The notes below the pieces were generated by a model. It worked only from the letters and a program-made list of their open reading frames with translations. It was not told the origin of the DNA and searched no databases. This document shows, piece after piece, positions 8,429 through 16,081 of a DNA stretch of 64,000 nt (the stretch's first letter is position 1; each line of letters begins with the position of its first letter). Source of the DNA: Marinirhabdus sp963799365 (lineage in GTDB: Bacteria; Bacteroidota; Bacteroidia; Flavobacteriales; Flavobacteriaceae); contig CAWCWV010000014.1 in NCBI GenBank assembly GCA_963799365.1, positions 1 through 64,000 on the forward strand, read 5' to 3'. A program made the translations under genes and the position numbers.

Positions 8429-8905
8429 ATGAAAAAACTAAAATTAACAACACTCTTAATGTTGCTTGTAATGGCTACAGGCCAAGTGTACAGTCAAGAT
8501 GCAGATACGGATAAAGAAGCTGTGCTTACAGTAATGAAAACATATAAGGATGCACTTCAAAACCTAACGACAGAAGGTACTTTTGAATTATTTACAGAAG
8601 ATTCAAAAGTATTTGAATCTGGTGGTGTAGAAGGCTCGTATGCGCACTATATAGAACACCATTTGGGACCTGAGTTGGGGCATTTCAAAAAATTTGAATT
8701 TTCAGATTATGAAATTGATGCGGAAGTAGATTTGCCTTATGCATTTACTACTGAAACCTACATCTACACTATCGTGCTCAATCCAGATGAAAAAGGCGAA
8801 AGTAGAACAATAAAGAAAAAAGGAGTAGCGACGTCAATCTTAAAAAAGATGGATGGTAAATGGAAGATTATTAAAACACATTCTTCGTCAAGAAATGTAA
8901 AATAA
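8429..8905 (+). CDS. Exported NTF2-like (DUF4440/SnoaL) protein
   Basis: This 158-residue protein has a signal peptide ending VYSQ at about 22. The remainder has the NTF2-like cone fold pattern: a long first helix (KEAVLTVMKTYKDALQNL), FTEDSKVFESGG, and C-terminal strands ending GKWKIIKTHSSS. Family members bind small ligands or act as small enzymes. No catalytic residues can be assigned. It lies between the channel and permease genes and is likely in the same operon. Confidence 0.82.
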   Translation: MKKLKLTTLLMLLVMATGQVYSQDADTDKEAVLTVMKTYKDALQNLTTEGTFELFTEDSKVFESGGVEGSYAHYIEHHLGPELGHFKKFEFSDYEIDAEVDLPYAFTTETYIYTIVLNPDEKGESRTIKKKGVATSILKKMDGKWKIIKTHSSSRNVK

Positions 8906-8915
8906 AATTTAAACT

Positions 8916-10142
8916 GTGAGCGAATTCTTAAAACAATGGGGCGAAGCAGCCTATACGACCACTGGATTTTTCTGGATGGCACTTTGGGCTTTCATTTTGG
9001 GCTATATCATCAGTAGTATGATACAGATTTTTGTGACTGAAAAAAGGATGCAAAAAACAATGAACGAGAGTGAAGGTAAAAGTGTACTCTTAGGCACGTT
9101 TTTCGGCTTTATAAGCAGCTCGTGTAGTTTTTCGGCTTTAGCGGGCACAAAATCTATCTTTAAAAAAGGTGCAAGCTTTGTGTCTTCCATTGCCTTTCTT
9201 CTTGCATCGACCAATCTGGTAATTGAGCTTGGAATCATCATTTCCATATTTTTGGGATGGCAGTTTGTAGTCGGCGAATATGTAGGTGGAATCCTTTTAA
9301 TTCTTATTTCGTGGATTTTGATACGAATAATCAATCCTAAAAAGCTCATAGAAAAAGCGCGCAAGAATTTAGAGAACGAAGATGACGATTCAATGGATGA
9401 TTCCAAAGATTGGAAAAAACAAATCAAGAAAGAAGATAGTTGGGCAAGGGTTGCCAAAAAATATAAGATGGAATGGCAGATGGTATGGAAGGACGTTACT
9501 GTTGGCTTTACCATTGCAGGTATCGTCGCAGCCTTCGTTCCCGATTCTTTCTTCCAGACACTATTTATCAATAGTGGTCAGGGCAATACAGACTTTACCT
9601 TTCTTGAAATATTGGAACATATCGTTGTAGGACCTATTGCCGCATTTTTGACTTTTATTGGCTCAATGGGTAATATTCCGTTGGCGGCATTGCTTTTTGG
9701 AAAGGGCGTGAGTTTTGCAGGGGTTATGGCTTTTATTTTTAGTGATTTGGTAGTCTTTCCTGTACTTCGTATTAACGCCAAGTATTATGGGTGGAAAATG
9801 TCGCTGTTCATTTTATTCTTACTGTTTACGGCATTAATAGGAACAGCTTTGGCTCTGCATTACTCTTTCGATTTGTTGGGTATGTTGCCTGACACATCAC
9901 AAGTTAAAATACAGGACAAAGAGCATTTCAAAATTGACTATACCTTCTATTTGAATATGGCTTTTCTCGCAATTTCAGGATATCTCATATACTTAGGGTT
10001 TTTCAAGAGAAAGGATGTAGAGCACTCAATGAGCGAAATGGCACCGAAAAGTCCATTGCTTGAGAGTGTTTTAAAATATGCGGCCTATATCTGTTATATA
10101 TGGTTGGCAGGTGGACTGATTGTAAAATTCTTTATACCATAA
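8916..10142 (+). CDS. ArsP-like permease (COG0701)
   Basis: This 408-residue membrane protein begins at a GTG codon 11 bp after the preceding gene. About eight to ten hydrophobic helices form two halves, with a charged cytoplasmic linker at about 148-185. The first half contains GTFFGFISSSCSFSALAGTKSIFKKGA and LASTNLVIELG, the typical pattern of the permease family that includes ArsP. The Cys in SSSCSF is the conserved family Cys. Family members export organoarsenicals or act on other metals. In this copper island it may export a metal or thiol complex, which is inference. Confidence 0.85.
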   Translation: MSEFLKQWGEAAYTTTGFFWMALWAFILGYIISSMIQIFVTEKRMQKTMNESEGKSVLLGTFFGFISSSCSFSALAGTKSIFKKGASFVSSIAFLLASTNLVIELGIIISIFLGWQFVVGEYVGGILLILISWILIRIINPKKLIEKARKNLENEDDDSMDDSKDWKKQIKKEDSWARVAKKYKMEWQMVWKDVTVGFTIAGIVAAFVPDSFFQTLFINSGQGNTDFTFLEILEHIVVGPIAAFLTFIGSMGNIPLAALLFGKGVSFAGVMAFIFSDLVVFPVLRINAKYYGWKMSLFILFLLFTALIGTALALHYSFDLLGMLPDTSQVKIQDKEHFKIDYTFYLNMAFLAISGYLIYLGFFKRKDVEHSMSEMAPKSPLLESVLKYAAYICYIWLAGGLIVKFFIP

Positions 10143-10144
10143 TT

Positions 10145-10903
10145 ATGAAACACACTTACCACATACAAGGGATGACCTGCAATGGTTGTCGTACCAGCGT
10201 CGAGCAGAAGCTTTCGGAAGTAAGCGGTGTCACAAATGCATCTGTAAATCTTGAAAAGGAAGAAGCCGTCATACAAATGCAAGGCCATATAGATACCGCA
10301 ACATTTCAAAAAGCACTTCCAGAAAAATACATCATTTCAGAAAAGAAATCCGAGCAAAATGTTTTTGCGAGTACTGGTAATGGTAACGATGAAGATAACG
10401 TTTTCTCAAAAGCGGAAACTGAAAAATCAAAACTACAACAGCTGAAACCTTTGCTCATTATTTTGGGATATATCGCTATCGCAACGGTGTTACTCAATTA
10501 TCAACGGGAAAACTGGGATGGTGCAATGCTCGACTTTATGGGGTTATTTTTCATTGTTTTCAGCTTCTTTAAGATTTTGGACTTGAAAGGCTTTCCAGAT
10601 AGTTTCAGGATGTACGACCCACTAGCCAAAGTAGTCCCAGCCTATGCTTGGGTATATCCATTTATAGAAACAGCTCTTGGATTGATGTTCTTAATGCGTT
10701 TTGAAATACCCATCGCGTTAATTTCTACCCTAATCATTTTGGGAATTACAACCGTGGGCGTAACCAAAATATTGTTGGACAAAAAATCGATACAATGCGC
10801 TTGTTTGGGTACGGCACTCAAACTACCTATGACCGAAGCTACCTTTATAGAAAACACCATTATGATTGTGATGGCAGTCGTTATGTTAACAAGAATACTT
10901 TAA
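10145..10903 (+). CDS. HMA domain fused to MauE/DoxX-like membrane domain
   Basis: The ATG at 10145 is chosen because it opens directly on a canonical heavy-metal-associated domain (GMTCNGC, residues 9-15); an upstream ATG at 10100 would overlap the permease gene by 43 bp. The 252-residue product has the HMA domain at about 1-70, a linker, then four hydrophobic helices of the MauE/DoxX type. A conserved pair, CAC, lies near residue 219, in the segment that in MauE-like proteins is tied to thiol-disulfide chemistry. The protein probably takes copper or other metal at the inner face of the membrane. Confidence 0.85.
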   Translation: MKHTYHIQGMTCNGCRTSVEQKLSEVSGVTNASVNLEKEEAVIQMQGHIDTATFQKALPEKYIISEKKSEQNVFASTGNGNDEDNVFSKAETEKSKLQQLKPLLIILGYIAIATVLLNYQRENWDGAMLDFMGLFFIVFSFFKILDLKGFPDSFRMYDPLAKVVPAYAWVYPFIETALGLMFLMRFEIPIALISTLIILGITTVGVTKILLDKKSIQCACLGTALKLPMTEATFIENTIMIVMAVVMLTRIL

Positions 10904-10926
10904 TACACAAAATAAAACTATCACAA

Positions 10927-11511
10927 ATGAAAAAAATCATAGTAGTACTCGGTATTATCCTTTTCGCTTCCTGTAAACAAGAAGGTAAAGAGACCAAAGA
11001 AGTTGAGGCGAAAGAGGTAGAAACAGCTTCTCAAACCGCTGAACCCGACAAGAAAAAGCCATTAAGCCCACATACATCGGCAATGGCAATGATAGGCGAT
11101 GCCCATATCCATATAGATTATTCATCACCAGGCGTAAGAAATAGAATTATTTTCGGTGGATTGCTGGCCTATGACCAAGTCTGGCAGGCTGGTGCTCATA
11201 TGGCTACTTGGCTGGAAACAAATAAGGACTTAAAAGTTGATGGTAAAGAATTGATAGCTGGGAAATATGGGTTTTTTGTAATTCCAAATCAGGAAGAATG
11301 GACAATTATTTTCAACAGGAATTGGAATCAACACGGTAAGGACGACTATAACGAAAATGATGATGTATTAAGGTTTAAAGTTACGCCTAAAATTTCCAAT
11401 GAAATCAAGGAACATTTAGAGTATAAAGTAAACAAAACAACAGAGAAATCAGGAACAATCTCAATGAGTTGGGAAAAAGTCACGGTTGAATTTCCTTTTG
11501 AAATAAAGTAA
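10927..11511 (+). CDS. DUF2911 lipoprotein
   Basis: Starting at ATG 10927, the protein has 194 residues with a short signal peptide and lipobox (LFASC, Cys at about 16). The rest contains the DUF2911 domain: SPGVRNR, GLLAYDQVWQAGAH, WTIIFN and a C-terminal strand region. DUF2911 is common in Bacteroidota and of unknown function. An upstream in-frame ATG at 10795 lies inside the preceding gene and would disrupt the signal peptide, so it is not used. The His residues in AHIHIDY could bind metal, but this is not established. Confidence 0.87.
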   Translation: MKKIIVVLGIILFASCKQEGKETKEVEAKEVETASQTAEPDKKKPLSPHTSAMAMIGDAHIHIDYSSPGVRNRIIFGGLLAYDQVWQAGAHMATWLETNKDLKVDGKELIAGKYGFFVIPNQEEWTIIFNRNWNQHGKDDYNENDDVLRFKVTPKISNEIKEHLEYKVNKTTEKSGTISMSWEKVTVEFPFEIK

Positions 11512-11512
11512 T

Positions 11513-12223
11513 ATGGTCAACAGAAAAACAGCGAAATGGATTAGAAAAACACACCGTTACTTGGGTATCTTTTTAGGTATCCAGTTTTTGATGTGGACCA
11601 TTAGCGGAATGTATTTCAGTTGGACAGATATAGATGAAATACACGGAGACCAATTTAAAAAAGAAGCACCTAAACAGGAATCTTTCAACAATTTACTCGG
11701 TACGACTCAACTAAAAAAAGAGCAACCCATTCAAACTTTGGAACTACTGGAAATAGCTGGTAAACCTTATTATTGGATTAATGAGACCACACTTTTCAAC
11801 GCAAGTACTGGAGATATAAAAAATGGTATTACTAGAGATGAAGCAAAACAAGTGGCTACTAGATATATGTTATCAGACCTCAAAATATCAGGTATTGAAC
11901 TTATTGATGAAGTTGGAGACCATCACGAATATCGTGGTCGTCCACTTCCGGCGTATGAAATTTCGTATGAAACACCTCAAAATTTAAAGGCCTACGTGGC
12001 CATTGAAAATGGCGCATTTCAAACGGTAAGACACAGGGATTGGCGTTGGTTCGATTTCCTTTGGATGACACACACTATGGATTATCAAGGTAGAGACAAT
12101 TTTAACACATTAGTATTGCGAGGGTTTTCACTATTAGGGTTGATTACTGTATTAAGTGGTTTTTTACTTTGGTACACGTCATCCCCAACCATTAGAAAAA
12201 TAATTAAAAAGAAACGAAAATAA
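11513..12223 (+). CDS. PepSY domain membrane protein
   Basis: This 236-residue protein has one membrane helix near each end (about 18-38 and 202-222) with a periplasmic region between. The N-terminal RKTHRYLGIFLGIQFLMWTISGMYFS is typical of PepSY-associated transmembrane proteins, and DEAKQVATRY lies in a PepSY-like unit. The HRYLG and WMTHTMDYQGR His residues resemble haem-binding positions of ferric-reductase-like relatives. The gene begins 1 bp after the previous stop. Likely a membrane redox or metal-related protein; the substrate is unknown. Confidence 0.82.
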   Translation: MVNRKTAKWIRKTHRYLGIFLGIQFLMWTISGMYFSWTDIDEIHGDQFKKEAPKQESFNNLLGTTQLKKEQPIQTLELLEIAGKPYYWINETTLFNASTGDIKNGITRDEAKQVATRYMLSDLKISGIELIDEVGDHHEYRGRPLPAYEISYETPQNLKAYVAIENGAFQTVRHRDWRWFDFLWMTHTMDYQGRDNFNTLVLRGFSLLGLITVLSGFLLWYTSSPTIRKIIKKKRK

Positions 12224-12245
12224 GTAACACTAAAATCAATATATA

Positions 12246-12728
12246 ATGGAAAATTCAAATCAAAATTCAAAAAAAAACAATTACACAAAATTTGTAGGTA
12301 TGCTGGCGGCATCATTTGTGGCAATGTACATTACAATGTACCTAAACTCTTATCAATTAGATCACGTCTATTTTAGCCTTACTCGTTTTTATATGAGTTG
12401 CTTGGGTATTGCTGCTATGGCCATTATAATGTTTGTGGCGATGCGTAATATGTACCAAAACAAAAAGAAGAATATCGCCATTGTTTTGGGTAGCATTGTG
12501 CTATTTGTTGGTGCATTAGGATTGGTACGCGACCAGAAGTCAACGGTAGGAGACATATTGTGGATGAAAGCAATGATACCTCACCACTCTATTGCGATTT
12601 TAACAAGTGAGCGTGCTGATATCCAAGATCCAGAAGTTAAAAAGTTAGCTGAAGATATTATCAAGGCACAAGAAAAGGAAATTGCAGAAATGAAAGCAAT
12701 GATAAAACGATTGGAAAATAACAAATAA
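12246..12728 (+). CDS. DUF305 membrane protein
   Basis: This 160-residue protein has three hydrophobic helices in its first 100 residues and then a DUF305 helical segment with the signature WMKAMIPHHSIAILTSERA (His pair near 116-117) and a Met-rich last helix. DUF305 domains are ferritin-like helical bundles frequently associated with copper resistance, and the His and Met residues are plausible copper ligands. It is the gene before the CusB-like adaptor, with 11 bp between them. Confidence 0.87.
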   Translation: MENSNQNSKKNNYTKFVGMLAASFVAMYITMYLNSYQLDHVYFSLTRFYMSCLGIAAMAIIMFVAMRNMYQNKKKNIAIVLGSIVLFVGALGLVRDQKSTVGDILWMKAMIPHHSIAILTSERADIQDPEVKKLAEDIIKAQEKEIAEMKAMIKRLENNK

Positions 12729-12739
12729 ATAAAATTAAA

Positions 12740-14542
12740 ATGAATAAAAACATCATTTATATAGGTGTTGCCTTGATTGTTGGCCTGTTAGGCGGCTTTC
12801 TACTATTCGGTGGAGGTTCTGCGGACAAGGCAACAAATAATGTGAAAGACACCCACGACCATTCAGAAGAAATTGCTTCTAATCAAATGTGGACGTGTTC
12901 TATGCATCCACAGATTATGCAACCAGAACCTGGGGATTGTCCCATTTGTGGAATGGATTTAATTCCAGCCGAATCTGGTGCAGATGGCCTCAATGCCAAT
13001 GAAATAAAAATGACCGATAACGCAATGGCTCTGGCCAATATCCAAACATCACTTGTAGGAAAAGGACAAATGGGAAATAATTCTCTTAAGTTATCTGGTA
13101 AGATTAAAGCCAACGAAGAGTCAAATGCCGTACAGGTTACATATTTTGGAGGAAGAATAGAAAAACTGTACGTTAATTCTACAGGAGAACGTGTTGGAGC
13201 AGGACAACGCTTGGCAACTATTTATTCGCCAGAATTGGTTGCTGCACAGCAAGAACTGCTTACCGCTTCATCATTAAAAGAATCGCAACCAGAATTGTAT
13301 AAGGCTGTTAGGAACAAACTTAAACTTTGGAAACTTTCAGAAAAGCAAATCAACGCCATAGAAACTGCTGGGAAAGTGCAAGAAAACTTTCCGGTTTTTG
13401 CAACCGTTTCAGGAACGGTAACAATGAAAATGGTAGAAGAAGGGGATTATTTAAAGCAAGGACAACCCTTATATAAAATTGCGAATCTCAATACAGTATG
13501 GGCAGAATTTGATGCTTATGAAAATCAAATTTCATCCCTAAAAGAAGGACAGACTATTAAAGTGACCACAAATGCTTATCGCAATGAGGTTTTTGATGCA
13601 AAAGTCTCATTCATCGACCCCTTATTAAATTCTGCGACTAGAACGGTGGTTGTAAGAGCGGTCTTGCAAAATAAGAAAGACCTCTTTAAACCGGGAATGT
13701 TTGTGGAAGGTATAATTGAGGGTACGCAAACAAGCACCGAGAATACCGTTTCCGTACCGTCAACCGCTGTTATGTGGACGGGAGAACGCTCTGTAGTCTA
13801 TGTCAAAACAAACCCTAATGAAGCTATTTTTGAAATGAGGGAAGTTTTATTGGGCAATGCCAATGGCGATAGTTATACCATTCTTGAAGGTTTAAAGAAT
13901 GGAGATGAAGTCGTAACTAACGGAACGTTTACCGTAGATGCCGCTGCACAATTACAGGGAAAAAAAAGTATGATGAATGCATCTGGTGGTAAAACAATGA
14001 CAGGCCACGAAGGGCATTTGGGAATGCAAGAAGATAATTCTGGAGAAAATACAAATGAAGCCAACCATTCTCAAATGAAAGAAAGGATTGAAGTTTCAAA
14101 CAAATTTCAGAATCAGTTAAAACAGGTTTTTGATGATTATATCCTTTTAAAAGATGCTTTGGTAAATGATGATGCCAAGGGCGCTCAACAGGCAGGAAAA
14201 CAAATAAACCAATCCTTGAAAAAAGTGGATATGAAATTATTATCTGATGAAAAAGCACATAACCATTGGATGACGATTCAGAAAGAACTAAAGACCTCGG
14301 CTAATTCTATTGAGAACGATTCAGATATAGCAACACAAAGAGCACATTTTAAACATCTTTCTGCGCATATGATAAGTAGCGTGCAACTTTTTGGGGTTAA
14401 CGAAAATGTATATATCCAGTTTTGTCCAATGGCCGATAACAATAAGGGAGCTTATTGGATTAGTTTGGAAAAAGAGGTGCGAAACCCATATTATGGAGAG
14501 GCTATGGAAACCTGTGGCGAGGTAAAAGCAACTTTACAGTAA
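12740..14542 (+). CDS. CusB-type RND adaptor with N-terminal metal-binding domain and C-terminal DUF3347
   Basis: This 600-residue protein has an N-terminal membrane anchor, a heavy-metal-binding domain with MWTCSMHPQIM and DCPICGMDL (about 50-73), then a membrane-fusion-protein body with barrel-sandwich and beta-barrel domains (about 90-405). A His/Met-rich linker (about 410-445) leads to a DUF3347 domain (about 450-600) that ends with QFCPMAD and RNPYYGEAMETCG. Adaptors of this type join an RND pump to the outer membrane tunnel and hand copper or silver to it. The fused DUF3347 is the third copy in this island and links that domain directly to efflux. Confidence 0.92.
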   Translation: MNKNIIYIGVALIVGLLGGFLLFGGGSADKATNNVKDTHDHSEEIASNQMWTCSMHPQIMQPEPGDCPICGMDLIPAESGADGLNANEIKMTDNAMALANIQTSLVGKGQMGNNSLKLSGKIKANEESNAVQVTYFGGRIEKLYVNSTGERVGAGQRLATIYSPELVAAQQELLTASSLKESQPELYKAVRNKLKLWKLSEKQINAIETAGKVQENFPVFATVSGTVTMKMVEEGDYLKQGQPLYKIANLNTVWAEFDAYENQISSLKEGQTIKVTTNAYRNEVFDAKVSFIDPLLNSATRTVVVRAVLQNKKDLFKPGMFVEGIIEGTQTSTENTVSVPSTAVMWTGERSVVYVKTNPNEAIFEMREVLLGNANGDSYTILEGLKNGDEVVTNGTFTVDAAAQLQGKKSMMNASGGKTMTGHEGHLGMQEDNSGENTNEANHSQMKERIEVSNKFQNQLKQVFDDYILLKDALVNDDAKGAQQAGKQINQSLKKVDMKLLSDEKAHNHWMTIQKELKTSANSIENDSDIATQRAHFKHLSAHMISSVQLFGVNENVYIQFCPMADNNKGAYWISLEKEVRNPYYGEAMETCGEVKATLQ

Positions 14543-14615
14543 AACGAATTATGGATTAATCAAGTAATCTGAATAAGACCATAAATTAATTTTGGTTTTA
14601 TCACGGCGAACGATA

Positions 14616-14792
14616 ATGAGTGAAAGTAGAAGAAATAGAAGAAAAAATGACAGAAAGAAACATCAGCCTAAAAGTGATATTTCAAGAAAAGATAAAATTA
14701 TCGCTTTAGTTGTGATAGTATTGATTTTTGTAGTTGCTGCAATAGCTGCTGTTTATTATTCTCTATACAAATCTGGATTAAAATTATTTTGA
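14616..14792 (+). CDS. Small basic single-span membrane protein (58 aa)
   Basis: The start is set at ATG 14616, which gives a 58-residue product; a longer frame from 14592 is possible. The first 27 residues are strongly basic (RRNRRKNDRKKH) and are followed by one hydrophobic helix (IIALVVIVLIFVVAAIAAVYYS). The positive-inside rule puts the basic part in the cytoplasm. It lies 12 bp before the AraC-type regulator. I do not recognise the family. Confidence 0.6.
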   Translation: MSESRRNRRKNDRKKHQPKSDISRKDKIIALVVIVLIFVVAAIAAVYYSLYKSGLKLF

Positions 14793-14804
14793 AACAAGTA
14801 CTAT

Positions 14805-15371
14805 ATGAATGAGATTATCCATATTAAAAATATGGTCTGCCCAAGATGTATCTCGGCGGTATCTAATATTTTGGAACAACTTGAAATACAGTATGTTTCT
14901 ATAAAATTGGGGGAGGTTAAATTAGTTTCTTCATTAAGTGTCCAGACCAAAAATGGTCTTTCCAAAGCGCTTCAAAATTCAGGTTTTAGTTTGATAGACG
15001 ACCGTAAAAGTCAACTTATTGAACAAATGAAAACATTGGTTGTAGATAAAATCCATCATTCTTCCGAGGAGCTCGATTTCAAATGGGCAGATATTGTTAC
15101 AGGCGAACTTCACTTGGACTACAAATATTTAAGTTCACTTTTTTCGTCGGTAGAAAGTATTACGTTCGAGCAGTACATCATAAACCAGAAAATTGAACGT
15201 GTTAAAGAACTTATAGTTTATGACGAATTAAACTTGAGTGAGATAGCTTTTAAACTTCATTATAGTAGTGTCGCGTATTTAAGCAATCAGTTTAAAAAGG
15301 TTACAGGAATGACACCTACACAGTTTAAAAAAAGCACAAATCAGAATCGCAAATCTTTGGATGAAATATGA
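14805..15371 (+). CDS. AraC-family regulator with HMA-like N-terminal sensor
   Basis: This 188-residue protein has two parts. Residues 1-66 look like an HMA-type ferredoxin fold with a CPRC motif at 12-15 in the metal-loop position (IKNMVCPRCISAV). Residues about 85-180 are an AraC-type double helix-turn-helix (YLSSLFSSVESITFEQYI and LSEIAFKLHYSSVAYLSNQFKKVTG). The usual sugar-binding cupin domain is absent. The design suggests a cytoplasmic copper sensor that controls the genes around it. Likely targets are the copper-storage gene at 15514 and the ATPase at 16082, which share a 15-bp upstream motif. Confidence 0.88.
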   Translation: MNEIIHIKNMVCPRCISAVSNILEQLEIQYVSIKLGEVKLVSSLSVQTKNGLSKALQNSGFSLIDDRKSQLIEQMKTLVVDKIHHSSEELDFKWADIVTGELHLDYKYLSSLFSSVESITFEQYIINQKIERVKELIVYDELNLSEIAFKLHYSSVAYLSNQFKKVTGMTPTQFKKSTNQNRKSLDEI

Positions 15372-15398
15372 TGTTAAATTCTGTTAATCCGTAAATTT

Positions 15399-15413
15399 TA
15401 CAAATCATTCGGC
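15399..15413 (+). promoter_or_regulatory. Candidate regulator-binding site upstream of the copper-storage gene
   Basis: The 15-bp word TACAAATCATTCGGC lies 101 bp before the start of the copper-storage gene. It recurs with one mismatch at 16002-16016 upstream of the P-type ATPase gene. Both are followed by TTATAAC at a slightly different distance. It is a plausible operator for the AraC-type regulator encoded just upstream; binding is inferred. Confidence 0.55.
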
Positions 15414-15513
15414 ATATTTTATAACAGAAAAGGATATTACCTACATTAAATTGTCTTTAGTAATATCCGCTATAGTAGTGGACTATTTTAACAATTTAAA
15501 TTCTAAAATATTT

Positions 15514-15834
15514 ATGAAAAATTCAAAATTAATCGAAGCTTTAAACAATTGTGTAGCACATTGTAATTACTGTGCAGATGCTTGTCTTGACGAAGGCGAC
15601 ATCAAGATGATGGTAGATTGTATAAGAACTGATAGGGCTTGTGCTGAAATCTGTAGAGCAACAGCAAATTTGCTTGCGTCAAATTATAAAGATGTAAGAA
15701 GTATGGTAGAGCAATGCCGTGATATTTGTAAAAAATGTGCTGATGTATGTTCTAAGCACGACCATAAACATTGTCAAGAATGTGCAGACGCCTGTAGAAA
15801 ATGTGAGAAAGCTTGTGAGGAATATTTAAAATAA
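15514..15834 (+). CDS. Four-helix-bundle copper-storage protein (Csp-like, DUF326)
   Basis: The start at ATG 15514 gives a 106-residue protein that begins as Csp family members do (KLIEALNNCVAHCNYCADACL). Thirteen or more Cys are spaced by 3-4 residues along predicted helices (CIRTDRACAEICRA, CRDICKKCADVC, CQECADACRKCEKAC), so they would line the core of a four-helix bundle. Csp proteins store many Cu(I) ions through these Cys. There is no signal peptide, so this is the cytosolic (Csp3-like) type. An upstream in-frame start at 15451 lacks family similarity. Confidence 0.9.
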   Translation: MKNSKLIEALNNCVAHCNYCADACLDEGDIKMMVDCIRTDRACAEICRATANLLASNYKDVRSMVEQCRDICKKCADVCSKHDHKHCQECADACRKCEKACEEYLK

Positions 15835-15886
15835 TACAATTCACTTTTATTAAGCATAATTAGGTGCTGCCACCTCAAATTTCCAA

Positions 15887-15918
15887 AGACCACAGCTAAA
15901 ATTGTGGTTTTTTTTATT
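15887..15918 (+). terminator. Rho-independent terminator after the copper-storage gene
   Basis: The stem ACCACA/TGTGGT with an 8-base loop is followed by a run of eight or nine T. It lies about 55 bp after the stop of the copper-storage gene, so that gene ends its transcript here and the ATPase has its own promoter. Confidence 0.8.
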
Positions 15919-16001
15919 TTATTGAAAATTGGGTATAACTTACCTTGTTTGGAGTAGAAATTCGATTAGTTTCAATTTAACAACCGTTACCAAGATAATT
16001 C

Positions 16002-16016
16002 TACAAATCATTCAGC
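16002..16016 (+). promoter_or_regulatory. Candidate regulator-binding site upstream of the copper ATPase
   Basis: The word TACAAATCATTCAGC matches 14 of 15 bases at 15399-15413. It ends 65 bp before the ATPase start. A weak -7-like element (GAATTTTG, 16050-16057) follows at a distance of 33 bp, which would suit an activator site. The function is inferred from recurrence and from the neighbouring AraC-type gene. Confidence 0.55.
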
Positions 16017-16081
16017 TTATAACGCAACATACTAAAGACTTTAAATCCTGAATTTTGTAGTGTATCAATAAGAATGCGATT

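Noticed and set aside
10100..10144. Earlier start for the HMA-MauE gene
   Set aside because: It overlaps the permease gene by 43 bp, while the ATG at 10145 begins exactly at the HMA domain.
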